Part shown: positions 8,862 through 19,762 of the stretch, piece by piece
Layout: every line of letters starts with the position of its first letter
How positions within the stretch are numbered: position 1 is the stretch's first letter
Assembly (NCBI GenBank): GCA_009649675.1
Contig: WJPL01000001.1
Location: forward strand, 2,066,469 to 2,130,468
Direction of reading: 5' to 3'
DNA from: Alphaproteobacteria bacterium HT1-32
GTDB lineage: Bacteria; Pseudomonadota; Alphaproteobacteria; Rhodospirillales; HT1-32
Length of the DNA stretch: 64,000 bases
Notes under the pieces: model-generated
The model's database searches: none
What the model was told of the DNA's origin: nothing
The model's input: only the letters and a program-made list of their open reading frames with translations
Made by a program: the position numbers and the translations under genes

Positions 8862-10624
8862 CCCGTTCACAGATCGCCGGTCGGAAAGTGACGGAAAGCA
8901 ATGCCTATGACGGGCCTGAACGACGCACCCGCCTGCGGATTGAAGGGGATGCGAAGCAGGCTATGGAGACGGGCCGTAACCGGCTTGTTGTCGGCGGCCT
9001 GCTGTTTGCGATGGCCTTTTTAGTTGTTGCCGGCCGTCTGATCGAAGTGGGGGTTCTCGGTACGACGCCGGAACGCAATACGGCAACGATCTGGGATGTT
9101 GATCCTGACCGGTTTGCGCGGGCGGATATTGTCGACCGTAACGGTGTTGTGCTGGCGACCAACCTGCCGACACGTGCGCTGTTTGCGGACGCCCGAATCA
9201 TTGCGCCCGACGAAGCGCCGGTCATTGCCCGCCAGCTTGCCGGTATCATTCCGGATCTTGATGTGCCGGGCACCCGCAAGCGCCTGGCATCGGGCCGGGC
9301 CTTTATCTATCTGCATCGTGACCTGACGCCGGCACAGGTGGTCGAGGTCAACCGGCTGGGCGTTCCCGGTCTGAATTTCGAAGATGCCGAAGCGCGGGTT
9401 TACCCGCATGGCCGCCTGGTCAGCCATGTCATTGGCCTGACCGATATCGACAACAACGGACTGGCCGGAATCGAAAAGCGGTTTGATGACGACCTGCGGG
9501 GCAGTAACAAGCCGCTGAAACTGTCGCTGGATGTTCGGGTGCAGAACATGCTGCGTGAAGAACTCTACAAGGCGATGACCGAATTCAGTGCCATCGGTGC
9601 GGCGGGTCTGGTGATGGATGTACGGACCGGCGAGTTGATCGGCATGTCTTCGCTGCCTGATTTCGATCCGAACAATATCGAAACGGCGACGGAAGAAGCG
9701 ATCTTCAACCGCGGCAGTCTCGGCGTCTATGAGATGGGATCGACCTTCAAGCTGCTGAATACGGCGATGGCGCTGGATAGCGGCCGGGTCAATCTGTCGA
9801 ATGCCTTTGATGCGCGGCATCCGCTGAAGGTCGCCCGCTTCCAGATCTCTGACTATCACGCCAAGAACCGCTGGCTGACTGTTCCTGAAATTCTGGTCTA
9901 TTCATCGAATGTCGGTTCGGCCCGGATGGCGAAGTTTGTTGGCACGCAAACCCAGCGCGATTTTCTGGGCAAGGTCGGGATGCTGAAGCCGGCGGCGCTG
10001 GAAATTCCGGAAGTCGGCGCGCCTCTGATTCCGTCGCCCTGGCGCGATATCAACACATTGACGATCAGTTTCGGTCATGGAATCGCCGTAAGTCCGGTGC
10101 AGCTTGCGAACGGTATTTCGACCTTGATCAATGGCGGTATCTATCGTGACGCTACCCTGCTGGCGCGAAACTCCGGATCCGGGGTGGTTGCGGGTACCAG
10201 GGTCATCAAGCCCTCAACGTCGGATGCCATGCGGGCATTGATGCGGGCAGTGGTTATGGAAGGTACCGGCAAGAAGGCAATCGTTCCCGGCTATATGGTC
10301 GGTGGCAAAACGGGAACGGCTGAAAAGCAGGTGAACGGGCGCTACAAGCGCAAGGCACTGATGTCCTCGTTCATTGCCGCCTTCCCGATGCAGGATCCGC
10401 GTTATGTGGTGCTGGCAATGCTGGATGAACCGAAAGGTACGAAAGCCACCTTTGGTTATGCAACGGGGGGCTGGGTTGCGGCCCCCGTGGTCGGTGCCGT
10501 GATCCGCAAGCTGGCACATCTCTATGCCATGCCTCCGGTTGATGAAACCGAACCGACAGTGCTGCAGGCTGTGGCACTGCCCGCCATTGAGCCCGGAGGA
10601 ATGCTGAAACTTGCGTCTTACTGA
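8858..10624 (+). CDS. ftsI: Peptidoglycan D,D-transpeptidase FtsI (PBP3)
   Basis: The 588-residue septal transpeptidase has a short cytoplasmic tail, a membrane helix at about residues 44-62, the class B PBP dimerisation domain, and a transpeptidase domain. All three active-site motifs are present: S295-T-F-K298, S349-S-N351 and K484-T-G486. It crosslinks septal peptidoglycan together with FtsW and is the target of beta-lactams. Its 3' end overlaps the murE start by 14 bases. Confidence 0.96.
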   Translation: MTRSQIAGRKVTESNAYDGPERRTRLRIEGDAKQAMETGRNRLVVGGLLFAMAFLVVAGRLIEVGVLGTTPERNTATIWDVDPDRFARADIVDRNGVVLATNLPTRALFADARIIAPDEAPVIARQLAGIIPDLDVPGTRKRLASGRAFIYLHRDLTPAQVVEVNRLGVPGLNFEDAEARVYPHGRLVSHVIGLTDIDNNGLAGIEKRFDDDLRGSNKPLKLSLDVRVQNMLREELYKAMTEFSAIGAAGLVMDVRTGELIGMSSLPDFDPNNIETATEEAIFNRGSLGVYEMGSTFKLLNTAMALDSGRVNLSNAFDARHPLKVARFQISDYHAKNRWLTVPEILVYSSNVGSARMAKFVGTQTQRDFLGKVGMLKPAALEIPEVGAPLIPSPWRDINTLTISFGHGIAVSPVQLANGISTLINGGIYRDATLLARNSGSGVVAGTRVIKPSTSDAMRALMRAVVMEGTGKKAIVPGYMVGGKTGTAEKQVNGRYKRKALMSSFIAAFPMQDPRYVVLAMLDEPKGTKATFGYATGGWVAAPVVGAVIRKLAHLYAMPPVDETEPTVLQAVALPAIEPGGMLKLASY

Positions 10625-12092
10625 TCTCGCGGCAAAAACAGGAACAGAAATGGTGCAGGCCGGTGCTGCCGCTGCTGCGGAGATCATCGGCCTGACGGCT
10701 GACTCCCGCGAGGTGCGTCCGGGCTTTCTGTTTGCGGCCCTGCCGGGCAGTGTCCGTGACGGGCGCGATTTCATTCCGCAGGCCATTGCCAGTGGCGCCA
10801 GCGCTATTCTTACCACTTCCGATTATCGTCTGAGCAGCCCGGTTGATGGTGTTACGCTGATCGGTGATGCGGAACCCCGCCGGTTATTTGCCCGCACCGC
10901 GGCAGCATTTTATGGTGCGCAGCCGGAACATTGTGTGGCGGTGACCGGTACGAACGGCAAGACATCGGTCGCTGTTTTTACCCGTCAGATATGGTCCATG
11001 CTGGGCCGTCGGGCTGCCAGTATCGGTACGCTCGGCATGCATTCCCCGGATGTCCGGCTGGAAGAAAGCCTGACAACACCTGATCCCGTGATGCTGCATG
11101 GCCTGCTGGCTCAGCTTGCAGAAACCGGTGTTACCCATACGGCGCTGGAGGCATCGAGCCACGGTCTGGACCAGTTCCGCGTTGACGGGGTGGCACTGAA
11201 AGCTGCTGCCTTTACCAACCTGTCCCGCGATCATCTCGATTATCACGGCACTATGGATGCCTATCTTGCGGCAAAGGCGCGGCTGTTTACCGAAGTTCTG
11301 ACAGATGATGGTGTGGCGGTCCTGAATGCAGACGACCCCTGTTTCAGCCAGCTTGAAGAACGGATCGGCGGGCGTTGCAGAATTCTGTCCTACGGCGTTA
11401 ATGGTGGCTCAATCGAGATTGCGGAACTGGTGCCGCTGGCGGATGGTCTGGCGGTCCGTCTGGTGATCAACGGGGCAGAACATGACCTGTCGCTGGGGCT
11501 GATCGGCGGGTTTCAGGCCTATAATCTGTGTGCGGCCCTGGGACTGGTTCTGGCAGAAGAAAACATCGACCGGGCTGCTGTCATAGAGGCTGCGTCAAAA
11601 CTGCAAGGTGCGCCGGGCCGGATGCAACTGGTTGCGCGTCGCCCGAATGGTGGATCGGTTTTTGTTGATTTTGCCCATACACCGGATGCCCTGAAGACTG
11701 TGCTGATGGCGATTCGTCCGCATGTCGGCGGATCGCTGAATGTGCTGTTCGGCGCCGGTGGTGACCGTGATCGCGGCAAACGTCCGCTGATGGGACAGGC
11801 TGCGGCTGAATATGCGGATCAGGTGACTGTCACTGATGATAACCCCCGCACGGAGGATGCAGCCTTCATCCGTCGTGAGGTGCTGAAGGGGTGTCCGGAG
11901 GCAACGGAAACCGGTGATCGCGCTGAAGCAATCGCAACCTGCATTAAGGCACTTGGCCCGGAAGATGCCCTTGTGATTGCCGGAAAAGGTCATGAAAGCG
12001 GCCAGATTGTCGGCGATACCAAATTGCCGTTTGACGACGCACAGGTGGCACGTCAGGCAGTGCTGGATATCGACGGGAGTTTGATGAGATGA
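10611..12092 (+). CDS. murE: UDP-MurNAc-L-Ala-D-Glu:meso-diaminopimelate ligase
   Basis: The 493-residue Mur ligase has the ATP-binding P-loop GTNGKT at residues 113-118 and the DNPR motif at 410-413, which specifies meso-diaminopimelate rather than lysine as substrate. It adds the third residue of the peptidoglycan stem peptide in the cytoplasm. The start is a TTG at 10611, placed inside the end of ftsI, with CGGAGGA ten bases upstream as ribosome binding site. This TTG and overlap suggest translational coupling to ftsI. It overlaps murF by 4 bases. Confidence 0.95.
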   Translation: MRLTDLAAKTGTEMVQAGAAAAAEIIGLTADSREVRPGFLFAALPGSVRDGRDFIPQAIASGASAILTTSDYRLSSPVDGVTLIGDAEPRRLFARTAAAFYGAQPEHCVAVTGTNGKTSVAVFTRQIWSMLGRRAASIGTLGMHSPDVRLEESLTTPDPVMLHGLLAQLAETGVTHTALEASSHGLDQFRVDGVALKAAAFTNLSRDHLDYHGTMDAYLAAKARLFTEVLTDDGVAVLNADDPCFSQLEERIGGRCRILSYGVNGGSIEIAELVPLADGLAVRLVINGAEHDLSLGLIGGFQAYNLCAALGLVLAEENIDRAAVIEAASKLQGAPGRMQLVARRPNGGSVFVDFAHTPDALKTVLMAIRPHVGGSLNVLFGAGGDRDRGKRPLMGQAAAEYADQVTVTDDNPRTEDAAFIRREVLKGCPEATETGDRAEAIATCIKALGPEDALVIAGKGHESGQIVGDTKLPFDDAQVARQAVLDIDGSLMR

Positions 12093-13510
12093 CGGAACCA
12101 TTATGGACAGCAGCGGCAGCTATCGCTGCTATGGAAGGGACATCAGACCGGCAGGACTGGTCTGCGTCAGGTATTTCCATCGACAGCCGGACGGTTGTAC
12201 CGGGTGATCTGTTCGTGGCCATTGTCGGGCCGCATTTCGACGGACACAGCTTTGTTGCTGCGGCGCTGGCAGCCGGAGCTGTTGCGGCAGTTGTCACGGC
12301 CCGTCCGGATGACGTACCCGCAGATGCGGCGCTGGTTATTGTTGATGATACGCTGCGCGCGATTGAGCGTCTGGGGCGTGCGGCACGGGCGCGAACGGAT
12401 GCCCGGGTGATTGCGGTAACCGGCAGTGTCGGCAAGACCGGCACAAAAGAAGCCCTGCGCGTCATCCTGTCCTGCTATGGTGAAACTCACGCTAATCCCG
12501 GCAGTTTCAATAATCACTGGGGCCTGCCCCTGACGCTGGCCCGGATGCCGCAATCCACCCAGTTTGCGGTGCTGGAACTGGGTATGAATCATGCTGGCGA
12601 ACTTGGTCCGCTCAGCCGTATGGCGCGCCCCCATGTTGCCCTGATCACCACCATTGCCTCCAATCATATTGGTAATTTTGCCTCGCTTGACGAGATCGCG
12701 GATGCCAAGGCGGAAGTGTTTGAAGGGCTGGAGCCTGATGGCTGGGCCATTATCAATCAGGATGATGGCTATCGTGACCGGCTGGCGGCAGCGGCGGAAC
12801 GACTGGGTGCCGGACATATCATCTCTTTCGGACGACAGAGAGGGGCCACCCTGCAACTGCTGCATTGTGACCTGAAACCGGACAGTTGCCGGGTGACAGC
12901 CAGCATCAGCGGCTTGCCCCTGACCTGGGATGTCGGCTGTGCCGGTGCACACTGGGCAATGAACAGTCTGGGAATCATGGCTGTGATTCAGGCTCTTTCA
13001 CTGAATTTCCGGCAGGCCATTGGTGCGTTGAAAGAAATGCAGCCACCGGCAGGCCGGGGCCAGCGTAGTGTGATTTCGCTGCCGGACGGGACCGCAGAAC
13101 TGATTGATGACAGCTACAACGCCAGTCCGGTGTCCATGCGTGCCGCGTTTGATGTGCTGAAGGTTGCCGTTCCCGGACCGGATGGCCGGCGGATTGCGGT
13201 GCTGGGGGACATGCTGGAACTTGGCGATCATGCAGAGCGCGAGCACCGGGCTCTCGCTGATGAACTGGCAAACCGTGAAATTGATCTGGTTTTTACCTGC
13301 GGCCCGCTGATGCGATCCTGTTCACGGGCTTTGCCGGACACCATTCGTGGCGGACACAGTCCGGACTCGCACAGCCTGGCTCCCCGTCTGGCCGGCGTGA
13401 TTGCGCCGGGGGATGTGGTTCTTGTCAAGGGATCCCATGGCAGCCGGATGTCTGCCGTTATCGACTTACTGAAAAATCTGAACCCGCCGTTAGCGGCAAC
13501 GGGAGGCTGA
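12089..13510 (+). CDS. murF: UDP-MurNAc-tripeptide:D-Ala-D-Ala ligase
   Basis: The 473-residue Mur ligase family member has the N-terminal SIDSRTVVPGDLFVAI segment typical of MurE/MurF, the P-loop GSVGKT at residues 112-117, the central ATPase motif LELGMNHAGE near residue 172, and DSYNASPVSM near residue 340. It attaches D-Ala-D-Ala to the tripeptide precursor. It sits directly after murE and 6 bases before mraY, as in standard dcw clusters. Confidence 0.95.
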   Translation: MTEPLWTAAAAIAAMEGTSDRQDWSASGISIDSRTVVPGDLFVAIVGPHFDGHSFVAAALAAGAVAAVVTARPDDVPADAALVIVDDTLRAIERLGRAARARTDARVIAVTGSVGKTGTKEALRVILSCYGETHANPGSFNNHWGLPLTLARMPQSTQFAVLELGMNHAGELGPLSRMARPHVALITTIASNHIGNFASLDEIADAKAEVFEGLEPDGWAIINQDDGYRDRLAAAAERLGAGHIISFGRQRGATLQLLHCDLKPDSCRVTASISGLPLTWDVGCAGAHWAMNSLGIMAVIQALSLNFRQAIGALKEMQPPAGRGQRSVISLPDGTAELIDDSYNASPVSMRAAFDVLKVAVPGPDGRRIAVLGDMLELGDHAEREHRALADELANREIDLVFTCGPLMRSCSRALPDTIRGGHSPDSHSLAPRLAGVIAPGDVVLVKGSHGSRMSAVIDLLKNLNPPLAATGG

Positions 13511-13516
13511 CAGGCC

Positions 13517-14605
13517 ATGCTTTATAATCTTCTGTTTCCGCTGGCGGACGAAATCAGCTTCTTCAACCTGTTTCGCTATATCACCTTCCGGACCGGCGGC
13601 GCGGTGGTCACGGCGCTGTTTATCAGCTTCATCTTTGGCCCGCGTGTCATTGCCCTGCTGCGCTCGAAACAGTCGGAGGGACAGCCGATTCGTGAAGACG
13701 GCCCGGAAAGCCATCTGCTGACAAAGAAGGGCACGCCAACCATGGGCGGGTTCCTGATTCTGCTGGCGCTGGCGCTGGCAACCCTGCTCTGGGCCGACCT
13801 GACCAACCCTTATGTGTGGGCGGTTCTGCTGGTGACCATCGGTTATGGCATGATCGGGTTTGCCGATGATTATCTGAAAGTCACGAAACGCACGTCCGGC
13901 GGACTGCCGGGCAAACTGAAACTGACCGGTCAGATCGGTGTGGCGCTGGTGGCGGCAATCTGGATTGCCTCGGTTACCGAGGCTCCGCTGGCGAATGGTC
14001 TGGCGGTACCCTTTCTCAAGGATGTGCTGATCAATCTCGGCTATCTGTTCATTCCCTTCGCGATCTTTGTCATGGTCGGTGCCTCGAACGCGGTGAACCT
14101 GACGGATGGTCTCGATGGCCTTGCCATTGTGCCGGTGATGATTGCCGCAGGCTGTTTCCTGCTGATTGCCTATCTGGTCGGCAATACGGTCTTTGCCGGT
14201 TATCTCCAGATCCATTATGTGCCCGGTGCGGGTGAACTCGCCGTGTTCTGCGGCGCGCTGGTTGGTGCCAGTCTCGGGTTTCTGTGGTTCAACGCACCAC
14301 CGGCAATGGTGTTCATGGGCGATACCGGATCACTGTCGATGGGCGGGGCGCTGGGTGCGATCAGCGTGATAACGAAACATGAACTGGTTCTGGCTATCAT
14401 CGGCGGATTGTTCGTTCTGGAAACGGTTTCGGTGATTGTTCAGGTCATGTCATTCAAACTTACCGGCAAGCGGGTATTCCGCATGGCGCCGCTGCATCAT
14501 CATTTTGAAAAGAAGGGCTGGGCCGAACCGACGATTGTCATCCGGTTCTGGATCATTGCCTCGATTCTGGCGATTGCCGGTCTGGCGACGCTGAAACTGA
14601 GATAG
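13517..14605 (+). CDS. mraY: Phospho-MurNAc-pentapeptide transferase
   Basis: The 362-residue integral membrane enzyme has about ten transmembrane helices. It shows the family motifs GFADDYLKV near residue 114 (Asp pair for Mg2+), [13 protein letters not shown] near 194, FMGDTGSL near 266, and MAPLHHHFE near 323 (the HHH loop). It transfers phospho-MurNAc-pentapeptide to undecaprenyl phosphate, giving lipid I at the inner face of the membrane. The gap to murF is 6 bases and to murD 2 bases. Confidence 0.96.
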   Translation: MLYNLLFPLADEISFFNLFRYITFRTGGAVVTALFISFIFGPRVIALLRSKQSEGQPIREDGPESHLLTKKGTPTMGGFLILLALALATLLWADLTNPYVWAVLLVTIGYGMIGFADDYLKVTKRTSGGLPGKLKLTGQIGVALVAAIWIASVTEAPLANGLAVPFLKDVLINLGYLFIPFAIFVMVGASNAVNLTDGLDGLAIVPVMIAAGCFLLIAYLVGNTVFAGYLQIHYVPGAGELAVFCGALVGASLGFLWFNAPPAMVFMGDTGSLSMGGALGAISVITKHELVLAIIGGLFVLETVSVIVQVMSFKLTGKRVFRMAPLHHHFEKKGWAEPTIVIRFWIIASILAIAGLATLKLR

Positions 14606-14607
14606 CC

Positions 14608-16023
14608 ATGATCCCGATCTTCTTCTTTGACGGCTATGAAGTCGCGGTGCTCGGACTAGGCAAATCGGGGATTGCGGCGGCTCAGGCGCTGATGAAATCC
14701 GGTGCCGAGGTCTGGGCCTGGGACGATAATGAAGATGCCCGGCAGAAGGCGCGTGCGCTGGATATTCCGCTGGTTGATCTGCATAGCTGCAATCTTGACG
14801 ATCTCACGACACTGGTGCTGAGTCCGGGTATTCCGCATACGTTTCCGGAGCCGCATCCGGTGGTGACCCGCTTTCGTGAAGCCGGGCTGGAAGTTGTCTG
14901 CGATATTGAACTGCTCGCCCGGGCAATGCGCGATTCAGCCTATATCGGGGTCACCGGGACAAACGGTAAGTCCACCACCACGGCCTTGCTGGGCCATATT
15001 CTCCAGCTTTCCGGGCGGGATTGCGAAGTTGGCGGCAATCTTGGTCAGCCCGCATTATCCCTGAACCGGCTGGACGAAAATGGCATTTATCTGCTGGAGA
15101 TGTCGTCCTATCAGCTGGAACTGGTTCCCTCGATCACCTTTGATTTCGCGGTTCTGCTGAATATCGGTGAAGATCATCTCGACCGGCATGGTGGTATGGA
15201 AGGTTATATCGCTGCCAAACGCCGTGTTTTTCATCGTCAGACCAGCCCGCGTGCCGCGATCATTGGTGTCGATGATCCGGTCTGCCGCCGCATATATGAC
15301 GAACTGAAGGCTGTCGGCGATCAGGTGATCATACCGGTTTCCGTCAATGAACGGGTTCATGGTGGCGTTTATGTCATCGATGGCTGGCTGTATGACGATA
15401 TGGACGGCAAGGAAGTGCAGGCGATCAATCTGAATGATCTGCCGCAGCTGCCCGGGAAACATAACTGGCAGAATGCGGCTGCTGCCTATGCAACGGCCCG
15501 GTCAGCCGGGGTTCCGGCGCCGACCATTGGTGCCTGCATGCGCTCTTTTCAGGGGCTGCCCCACCGTCAGGAGATCGCCGGGCTGGTTGATGGCGTGCTG
15601 TATATCAATGACAGCAAGGGTACGAATGCCGAAGCAGCCTCCAAGGCGCTGGGCTGTTATCAGACGATTTACTGGATTGCGGGTGGCCGTGCCAAGGAAG
15701 GCGGTATCACCAGCCTCGCGCCCTGGTTTCCGCGTATCCGCAAGGCTTTCCTGATTGGTGAATCGGCAGAGGCATTTGCCGGAACGCTGGGTGATCTGGT
15801 GCCGTTCGAAATTTCCGGGACGCTGGAGACAGCTGTCGCCCATGCCCGTGAACAGGCGCTGGCAGATGGCGAGACAGGTGCCGTGGTGCTGCTGTCACCG
15901 GCCTGTGCGTCCTGGGACCAGTTCAGAAGTTTTGAACATCGCGGTGATACGTTCTGCGATCTGGTGGATGAACTGCCGGGCGAACGGGAAACGCTGGATG
16001 GATATTCGGGAGGGATGCAATGA
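14608..16023 (+). CDS. murD: UDP-MurNAc-L-Ala:D-Glu ligase
   Basis: The 471-residue Mur ligase has an N-terminal Rossmann motif VLGLGKSGIAAAQAL (about residues 14-28), the P-loop GTNGKST at 117-123, and NDSKGTNAEAASKAL near residue 333, characteristic of MurD. It adds D-glutamate to UDP-MurNAc-L-Ala. Note that in precursor order MurD acts before MurE and MurF although it is encoded after them, which is the normal dcw gene order. It overlaps ftsW by 4 bases. Confidence 0.95.
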   Translation: MIPIFFFDGYEVAVLGLGKSGIAAAQALMKSGAEVWAWDDNEDARQKARALDIPLVDLHSCNLDDLTTLVLSPGIPHTFPEPHPVVTRFREAGLEVVCDIELLARAMRDSAYIGVTGTNGKSTTTALLGHILQLSGRDCEVGGNLGQPALSLNRLDENGIYLLEMSSYQLELVPSITFDFAVLLNIGEDHLDRHGGMEGYIAAKRRVFHRQTSPRAAIIGVDDPVCRRIYDELKAVGDQVIIPVSVNERVHGGVYVIDGWLYDDMDGKEVQAINLNDLPQLPGKHNWQNAAAAYATARSAGVPAPTIGACMRSFQGLPHRQEIAGLVDGVLYINDSKGTNAEAASKALGCYQTIYWIAGGRAKEGGITSLAPWFPRIRKAFLIGESAEAFAGTLGDLVPFEISGTLETAVAHAREQALADGETGAVVLLSPACASWDQFRSFEHRGDTFCDLVDELPGERETLDGYSGGMQ

Positions 16024-17141
16024 GTGGTCTCGCACGGACAGATACATCGGTTGTCGGGCGCTGGTGGTGGACGGTTGACCGCTGGTCACTGGCCGCTCTG
16101 CTGTTTCTGGTCGCCATCGGCGCGATCCTGACCCTGACGGCCAGCCCGCCGGTGGCGGAACGTATCGGTCTTGGCGGCTTCCATTTCGTCAAACGTCAGT
16201 TCCTGTTCCTGCCGATGGCTGTTGCCCTGATTGTGGCAATCTCGCTGCTCGATCCCCGTAATATCCGGCGGATGGCGGCTATTGGTTTTGTCATTTCACT
16301 GATTCTGGCGGCCCTGTGTCTTGTTGTCGGTTCTGAAATCAAGGGAGCACAGCGCTGGCTGAATATTGCCGGGTTTTCGATCCAGCCTTCTGAGTTCATC
16401 AAACCCGCCTTTGCCGTGGTTGCGGCCTGGATGTTTTCCGAAGGCCGCCTGAAACGCGACTTTCCGGGGCATCTGATCTGCTTCGGGCTATATGCCATCA
16501 CGGCGGGGGTGCTGCTGTTACAGCCGGATGTCGGGATGACCATCGTGATTACGGCGGTCTGGATGGCACAGTTTTTCCTGGCCGGCCTGTCGATGATCTG
16601 GGTTGTCGGGCTGATCGGTCTGGGTATTGCCGGGGCGGCTTCCGCCTACTTTTTCATCGACCATGTACAAAGCCGGGTTGACCGCTTCCTGAATCCTGAA
16701 TCCGGAGACACATTCCAGATTACCACGGCACTTGACGGTTTTCGCAATGGTGGCCTGCTGGGGCAGGGGCCGGGTGAGGGGCTGTACAAGCTGCGACTGC
16801 CGGATGCCCATGCGGATTTCGTCTTTGCGGTGGCGGGGGAAGAGTTCGGCACCATCGCCTGCATTCTGATTGTGTCGCTGTTTGCCTTTATCGTGCTGCG
16901 CGGTTTTGCCCGCGTGTTGCGCGAACAGAACCTGTTCATCCTGCTGGCCTCTGCCGGGTTGCTGACCCAGTTCGGTTTGCAGTCGCTGGTGAATATGGCC
17001 TCATCGCTGCATCTGATGCCGACCAAGGGCATGACGCTGCCTTTCATCTCCTACGGCGGTTCTTCGGTTCTGGCGCTGGCGATTGGCATGGGCATGGTGC
17101 TGGCCCTGACCCGACGGCGGGTCAGCGGAGAAGAACTTTGA
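16020..17141 (+). CDS. ftsW: Peptidoglycan glycosyltransferase FtsW
   Basis: The 373-residue protein is a SEDS-family glycosyltransferase with about ten membrane helices. The SEDS signature is visible near the C terminus: PTKGMTLPFISYGGSS. RWLNIAGFSIQPSEF near residue 114 is another conserved loop. It polymerises septal glycan from lipid II with FtsI as partner. It overlaps murD by 4 bases, and its TGA stop is embedded in the TTG start of murG. Confidence 0.95.
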   Translation: MSGLARTDTSVVGRWWWTVDRWSLAALLFLVAIGAILTLTASPPVAERIGLGGFHFVKRQFLFLPMAVALIVAISLLDPRNIRRMAAIGFVISLILAALCLVVGSEIKGAQRWLNIAGFSIQPSEFIKPAFAVVAAWMFSEGRLKRDFPGHLICFGLYAITAGVLLLQPDVGMTIVITAVWMAQFFLAGLSMIWVVGLIGLGIAGAASAYFFIDHVQSRVDRFLNPESGDTFQITTALDGFRNGGLLGQGPGEGLYKLRLPDAHADFVFAVAGEEFGTIACILIVSLFAFIVLRGFARVLREQNLFILLASAGLLTQFGLQSLVNMASSLHLMPTKGMTLPFISYGGSSVLALAIGMGMVLALTRRRVSGEEL

Positions 17142-18250
17142 AAACAGGGCCTGTTGTTCTCGCCGCCGGTGGCACCGGGGGGCATGTGTTCCCGGCAGAG
17201 TCGCTGGCCCGGGTATTGATGCGGCGCGGCCATCGTCTGATTTTTGTGACCGACCGCCGGGGGGGTGCCTATAGCGGCGCGCTGGCGGATGTGGAAACTC
17301 ACCGTGTTCACGCCGGCGGAATTGCAGGTGCAGGGTTTCTGGGGCGCGTGCGGGGTGCGGCACAGCTTGCCGTCGGCGTATTGCAGGCTGGCAAGGTGCT
17401 GGCACAGGCCCGGCCTTCTGTCGTGGTGGGATTTGGTGGCTATGCCTCGATCCCGGCGATGATTGCGGCAACGCGATCTGGCCGTCTGGCGGCCATTCAC
17501 GAACAGAATGCGGTGTTGGGCCGGGCAAACCGCCTGCTGGCCCCAAGGGTAAAGCGGATCGCAACGTCCTTTGCAGAGGTCCGACGAATTGCCGCCAATC
17601 AGCGCGACAAGGTGGTCTATACCGGGATGCCGGTTCGTGATGCGGTGGTTGAAATGCGCGACAGGCCGTTTCCGCCAATGACGGACAAGCTGCATCTTCT
17701 GGTCGTTGGCGGCAGTCAGGGGGCCGCCATTCTGGGTGAAGTTCTGCCGAAAGCCATCGGTGGCCTGAGCGATGATCTGAAACAACGTCTTGTGGTCACC
17801 CAGCAGGCCCGGCCGGAACTGCTGGAACAGGTGCAGGCGGCTTATGCTGAAACCGGTGTTCAGTCGGAAATTGCCGCCTTTTTTGATGATCTTCCGGCAC
17901 GCCTGTCGGATGCTCACCTGCTGGTCTGCCGGGCGGGTGCCTCCACGGTGGCCGAGCTTACGACGGCCGGTCGTCCGGCCATACTGGTTCCCTATCCCCA
18001 TGCGGTTGACGATCATCAGACAGCGAATGCCCATGCGCTTGATTCAGCGGGTGGCGGCTGGCTGATCCCGCAGCCGGGATTCACGGTCGAGGCCCTGACG
18101 GCCCGGCTCTCCGAACTGTTCAATTCACCCTCCGCCCTGACGGCGGCCGCAGTCTGTGCGGCGCGTGCCGGCCGTCCGGATGCTGCGGAACGACTGGCCG
18201 ACATGGTTGAAGACCTGATCGGCACCAACGGCGAAAAGGAAGCCGCATGA
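17138..18250 (+). CDS. murG: UDP-GlcNAc:lipid I N-acetylglucosaminyltransferase
   Basis: The 370-residue GT28 family enzyme has the N-terminal glycine loop [10 protein letters not shown] starting at G11, [12 protein letters not shown] near residue 122, and the C-terminal donor-binding segment [11 protein letters not shown] near residue 265. It converts lipid I to lipid II at the inner membrane face. The start is TTG 17138, overlapping the ftsW stop as TTGA, with GGAG about ten bases upstream. It overlaps murC by 4 bases. Confidence 0.95.
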   Translation: MKTGPVVLAAGGTGGHVFPAESLARVLMRRGHRLIFVTDRRGGAYSGALADVETHRVHAGGIAGAGFLGRVRGAAQLAVGVLQAGKVLAQARPSVVVGFGGYASIPAMIAATRSGRLAAIHEQNAVLGRANRLLAPRVKRIATSFAEVRRIAANQRDKVVYTGMPVRDAVVEMRDRPFPPMTDKLHLLVVGGSQGAAILGEVLPKAIGGLSDDLKQRLVVTQQARPELLEQVQAAYAETGVQSEIAAFFDDLPARLSDAHLLVCRAGASTVAELTTAGRPAILVPYPHAVDDHQTANAHALDSAGGGWLIPQPGFTVEALTARLSELFNSPSALTAAAVCAARAGRPDAAERLADMVEDLIGTNGEKEAA

Positions 18251-19656
18251 GAACTCTGCCCCTGTCCATTGGCGCCATCCATTTCGTCGGTATCGGCGGC
18301 ATCGGCATGAGTGGCATTGCCGAAGTCCTCAACCAGCTTGGATATCAGGTAAAGGGAAGTGACATTTCCGATAATGCCAACGTACAGCGGCTGCGCGGGC
18401 TGGGGATTGAGGTTCATGTCGGACACCGGGCTGAAAATGTCGGGGACGCCTCGGTGGTGGTCGTCTCGACAGCTGTGAAGGCTGACAATCCGGAAGTGGT
18501 CGCCGCACGGGCCGCCCTGATTCCGGTTGTCCGCCGGGCAGAGATGCTGGGTGAGCTGATGCGCCTGAAATGGGCGATTGCTGTGGGCGGTACCCATGGC
18601 AAGACCACGACGACCTCACTGGTGGCGGCGATGCTGGATGCCGCAGAACTTGACCCCACGGTCATCAACGGCGGCATCATCAACGCCTATGGCACCAATG
18701 CCCGGGTTGGTGAAGGTGAATGGATGGTGGCCGAGGCGGATGAAAGTGACGGTTCGTTCCTGAAACTGCCGGCGACGATTGCTGTTGTCACCAATATCGA
18801 TCCTGAACATCTCGACCATTACGGGGATTTTGACACCCTGAAGCGGGCATTCGACAGTTTTGTTGCGAACATTCCGTTCTACGGATTTGCCGCGCTCTGT
18901 GTGGATCACCCGGAAGTGCAGGCCATGATTCCCCGTGTCTCGGACCGGAAGATCATCACCTACGGCCTGACCCCGCAGGCTGACGTGCGGGCGCTGAATA
19001 TCAATATCGGACCGGCTGGTGCCAGGTTTGACGTGACGGTTTCTGATCGCGCGGCAACCCCGCCGCGTCAGATGAACGATCTGCAACTACCGATGTATGG
19101 CCGTCATAATGTGCAGAACTCACTCGCGGCCATTGCGATTGCCTGCGAGATGGGACTGTCGGAAGAGATCATCCGCAAGGCGCTTCTGGGTTTCAAGGGT
19201 GTGAAACGACGGTTTACCCGCACCGGCGACTGGAACGGGGTGACCGTGATTGATGATTACGGACATCATCCGGTTGAGATCAGCGCAGTCCTGAAAGCTG
19301 CCCGCGAGGCATCGGAGGGTAACGTCATCGCTGTGGTGCAGCCGCACCGCTATACCCGCCTGCGCGACCTGTTTGAAGATTTCTGCACCTGTTTCAATGA
19401 TGCGGACACGGTCATCGTTGCCAATGTTTATGAAGCGGGCGAAGCCCCGATCGAAAACATCAACCGGGATGCGCTTGTCGAAGGTCTGAAACTTCGTGGT
19501 CATCGTCAGGCTGTGCCGCTTGAGGGGCCCGAGGCGCTGGCCGGCATGGTGCGCGAACGGGCAAAGCCCGGCGATATGGTTGTCTGCCTTGGTGCCGGGT
19601 CGATCAGTGCCTGGGCCAATGCCTTGCCGGGAGAGTTGAAAGCCGGTGACGCGTGA
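18247..19656 (+). CDS. murC: UDP-MurNAc:L-alanine ligase
   Basis: The 469-residue Mur ligase has the N-terminal dinucleotide-like motif [14 protein letters not shown] (residues 11-24), the P-loop GTHGKTTTT from residue 115, and [10 protein letters not shown] near residue 336, which is typical of MurC. It adds the first stem-peptide residue, L-Ala. After its stop there is a 106-base gap before murB, the largest break between mraZ and ftsA; no gene or clear promoter is visible in it. Confidence 0.95.
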   Translation: MRTLPLSIGAIHFVGIGGIGMSGIAEVLNQLGYQVKGSDISDNANVQRLRGLGIEVHVGHRAENVGDASVVVVSTAVKADNPEVVAARAALIPVVRRAEMLGELMRLKWAIAVGGTHGKTTTTSLVAAMLDAAELDPTVINGGIINAYGTNARVGEGEWMVAEADESDGSFLKLPATIAVVTNIDPEHLDHYGDFDTLKRAFDSFVANIPFYGFAALCVDHPEVQAMIPRVSDRKIITYGLTPQADVRALNINIGPAGARFDVTVSDRAATPPRQMNDLQLPMYGRHNVQNSLAAIAIACEMGLSEEIIRKALLGFKGVKRRFTRTGDWNGVTVIDDYGHHPVEISAVLKAAREASEGNVIAVVQPHRYTRLRDLFEDFCTCFNDADTVIVANVYEAGEAPIENINRDALVEGLKLRGHRQAVPLEGPEALAGMVRERAKPGDMVVCLGAGSISAWANALPGELKAGDA

Positions 19657-19762
19657 GCGGACAGCATCCTCCGGAAAATTGCCTGACCACCTCCCGAGGC
19701 CCGGCCTGCCATGGCGGAAGCGGTTTTACCGGGCTGAAAGTTCCCGATAACGGATTAAACAA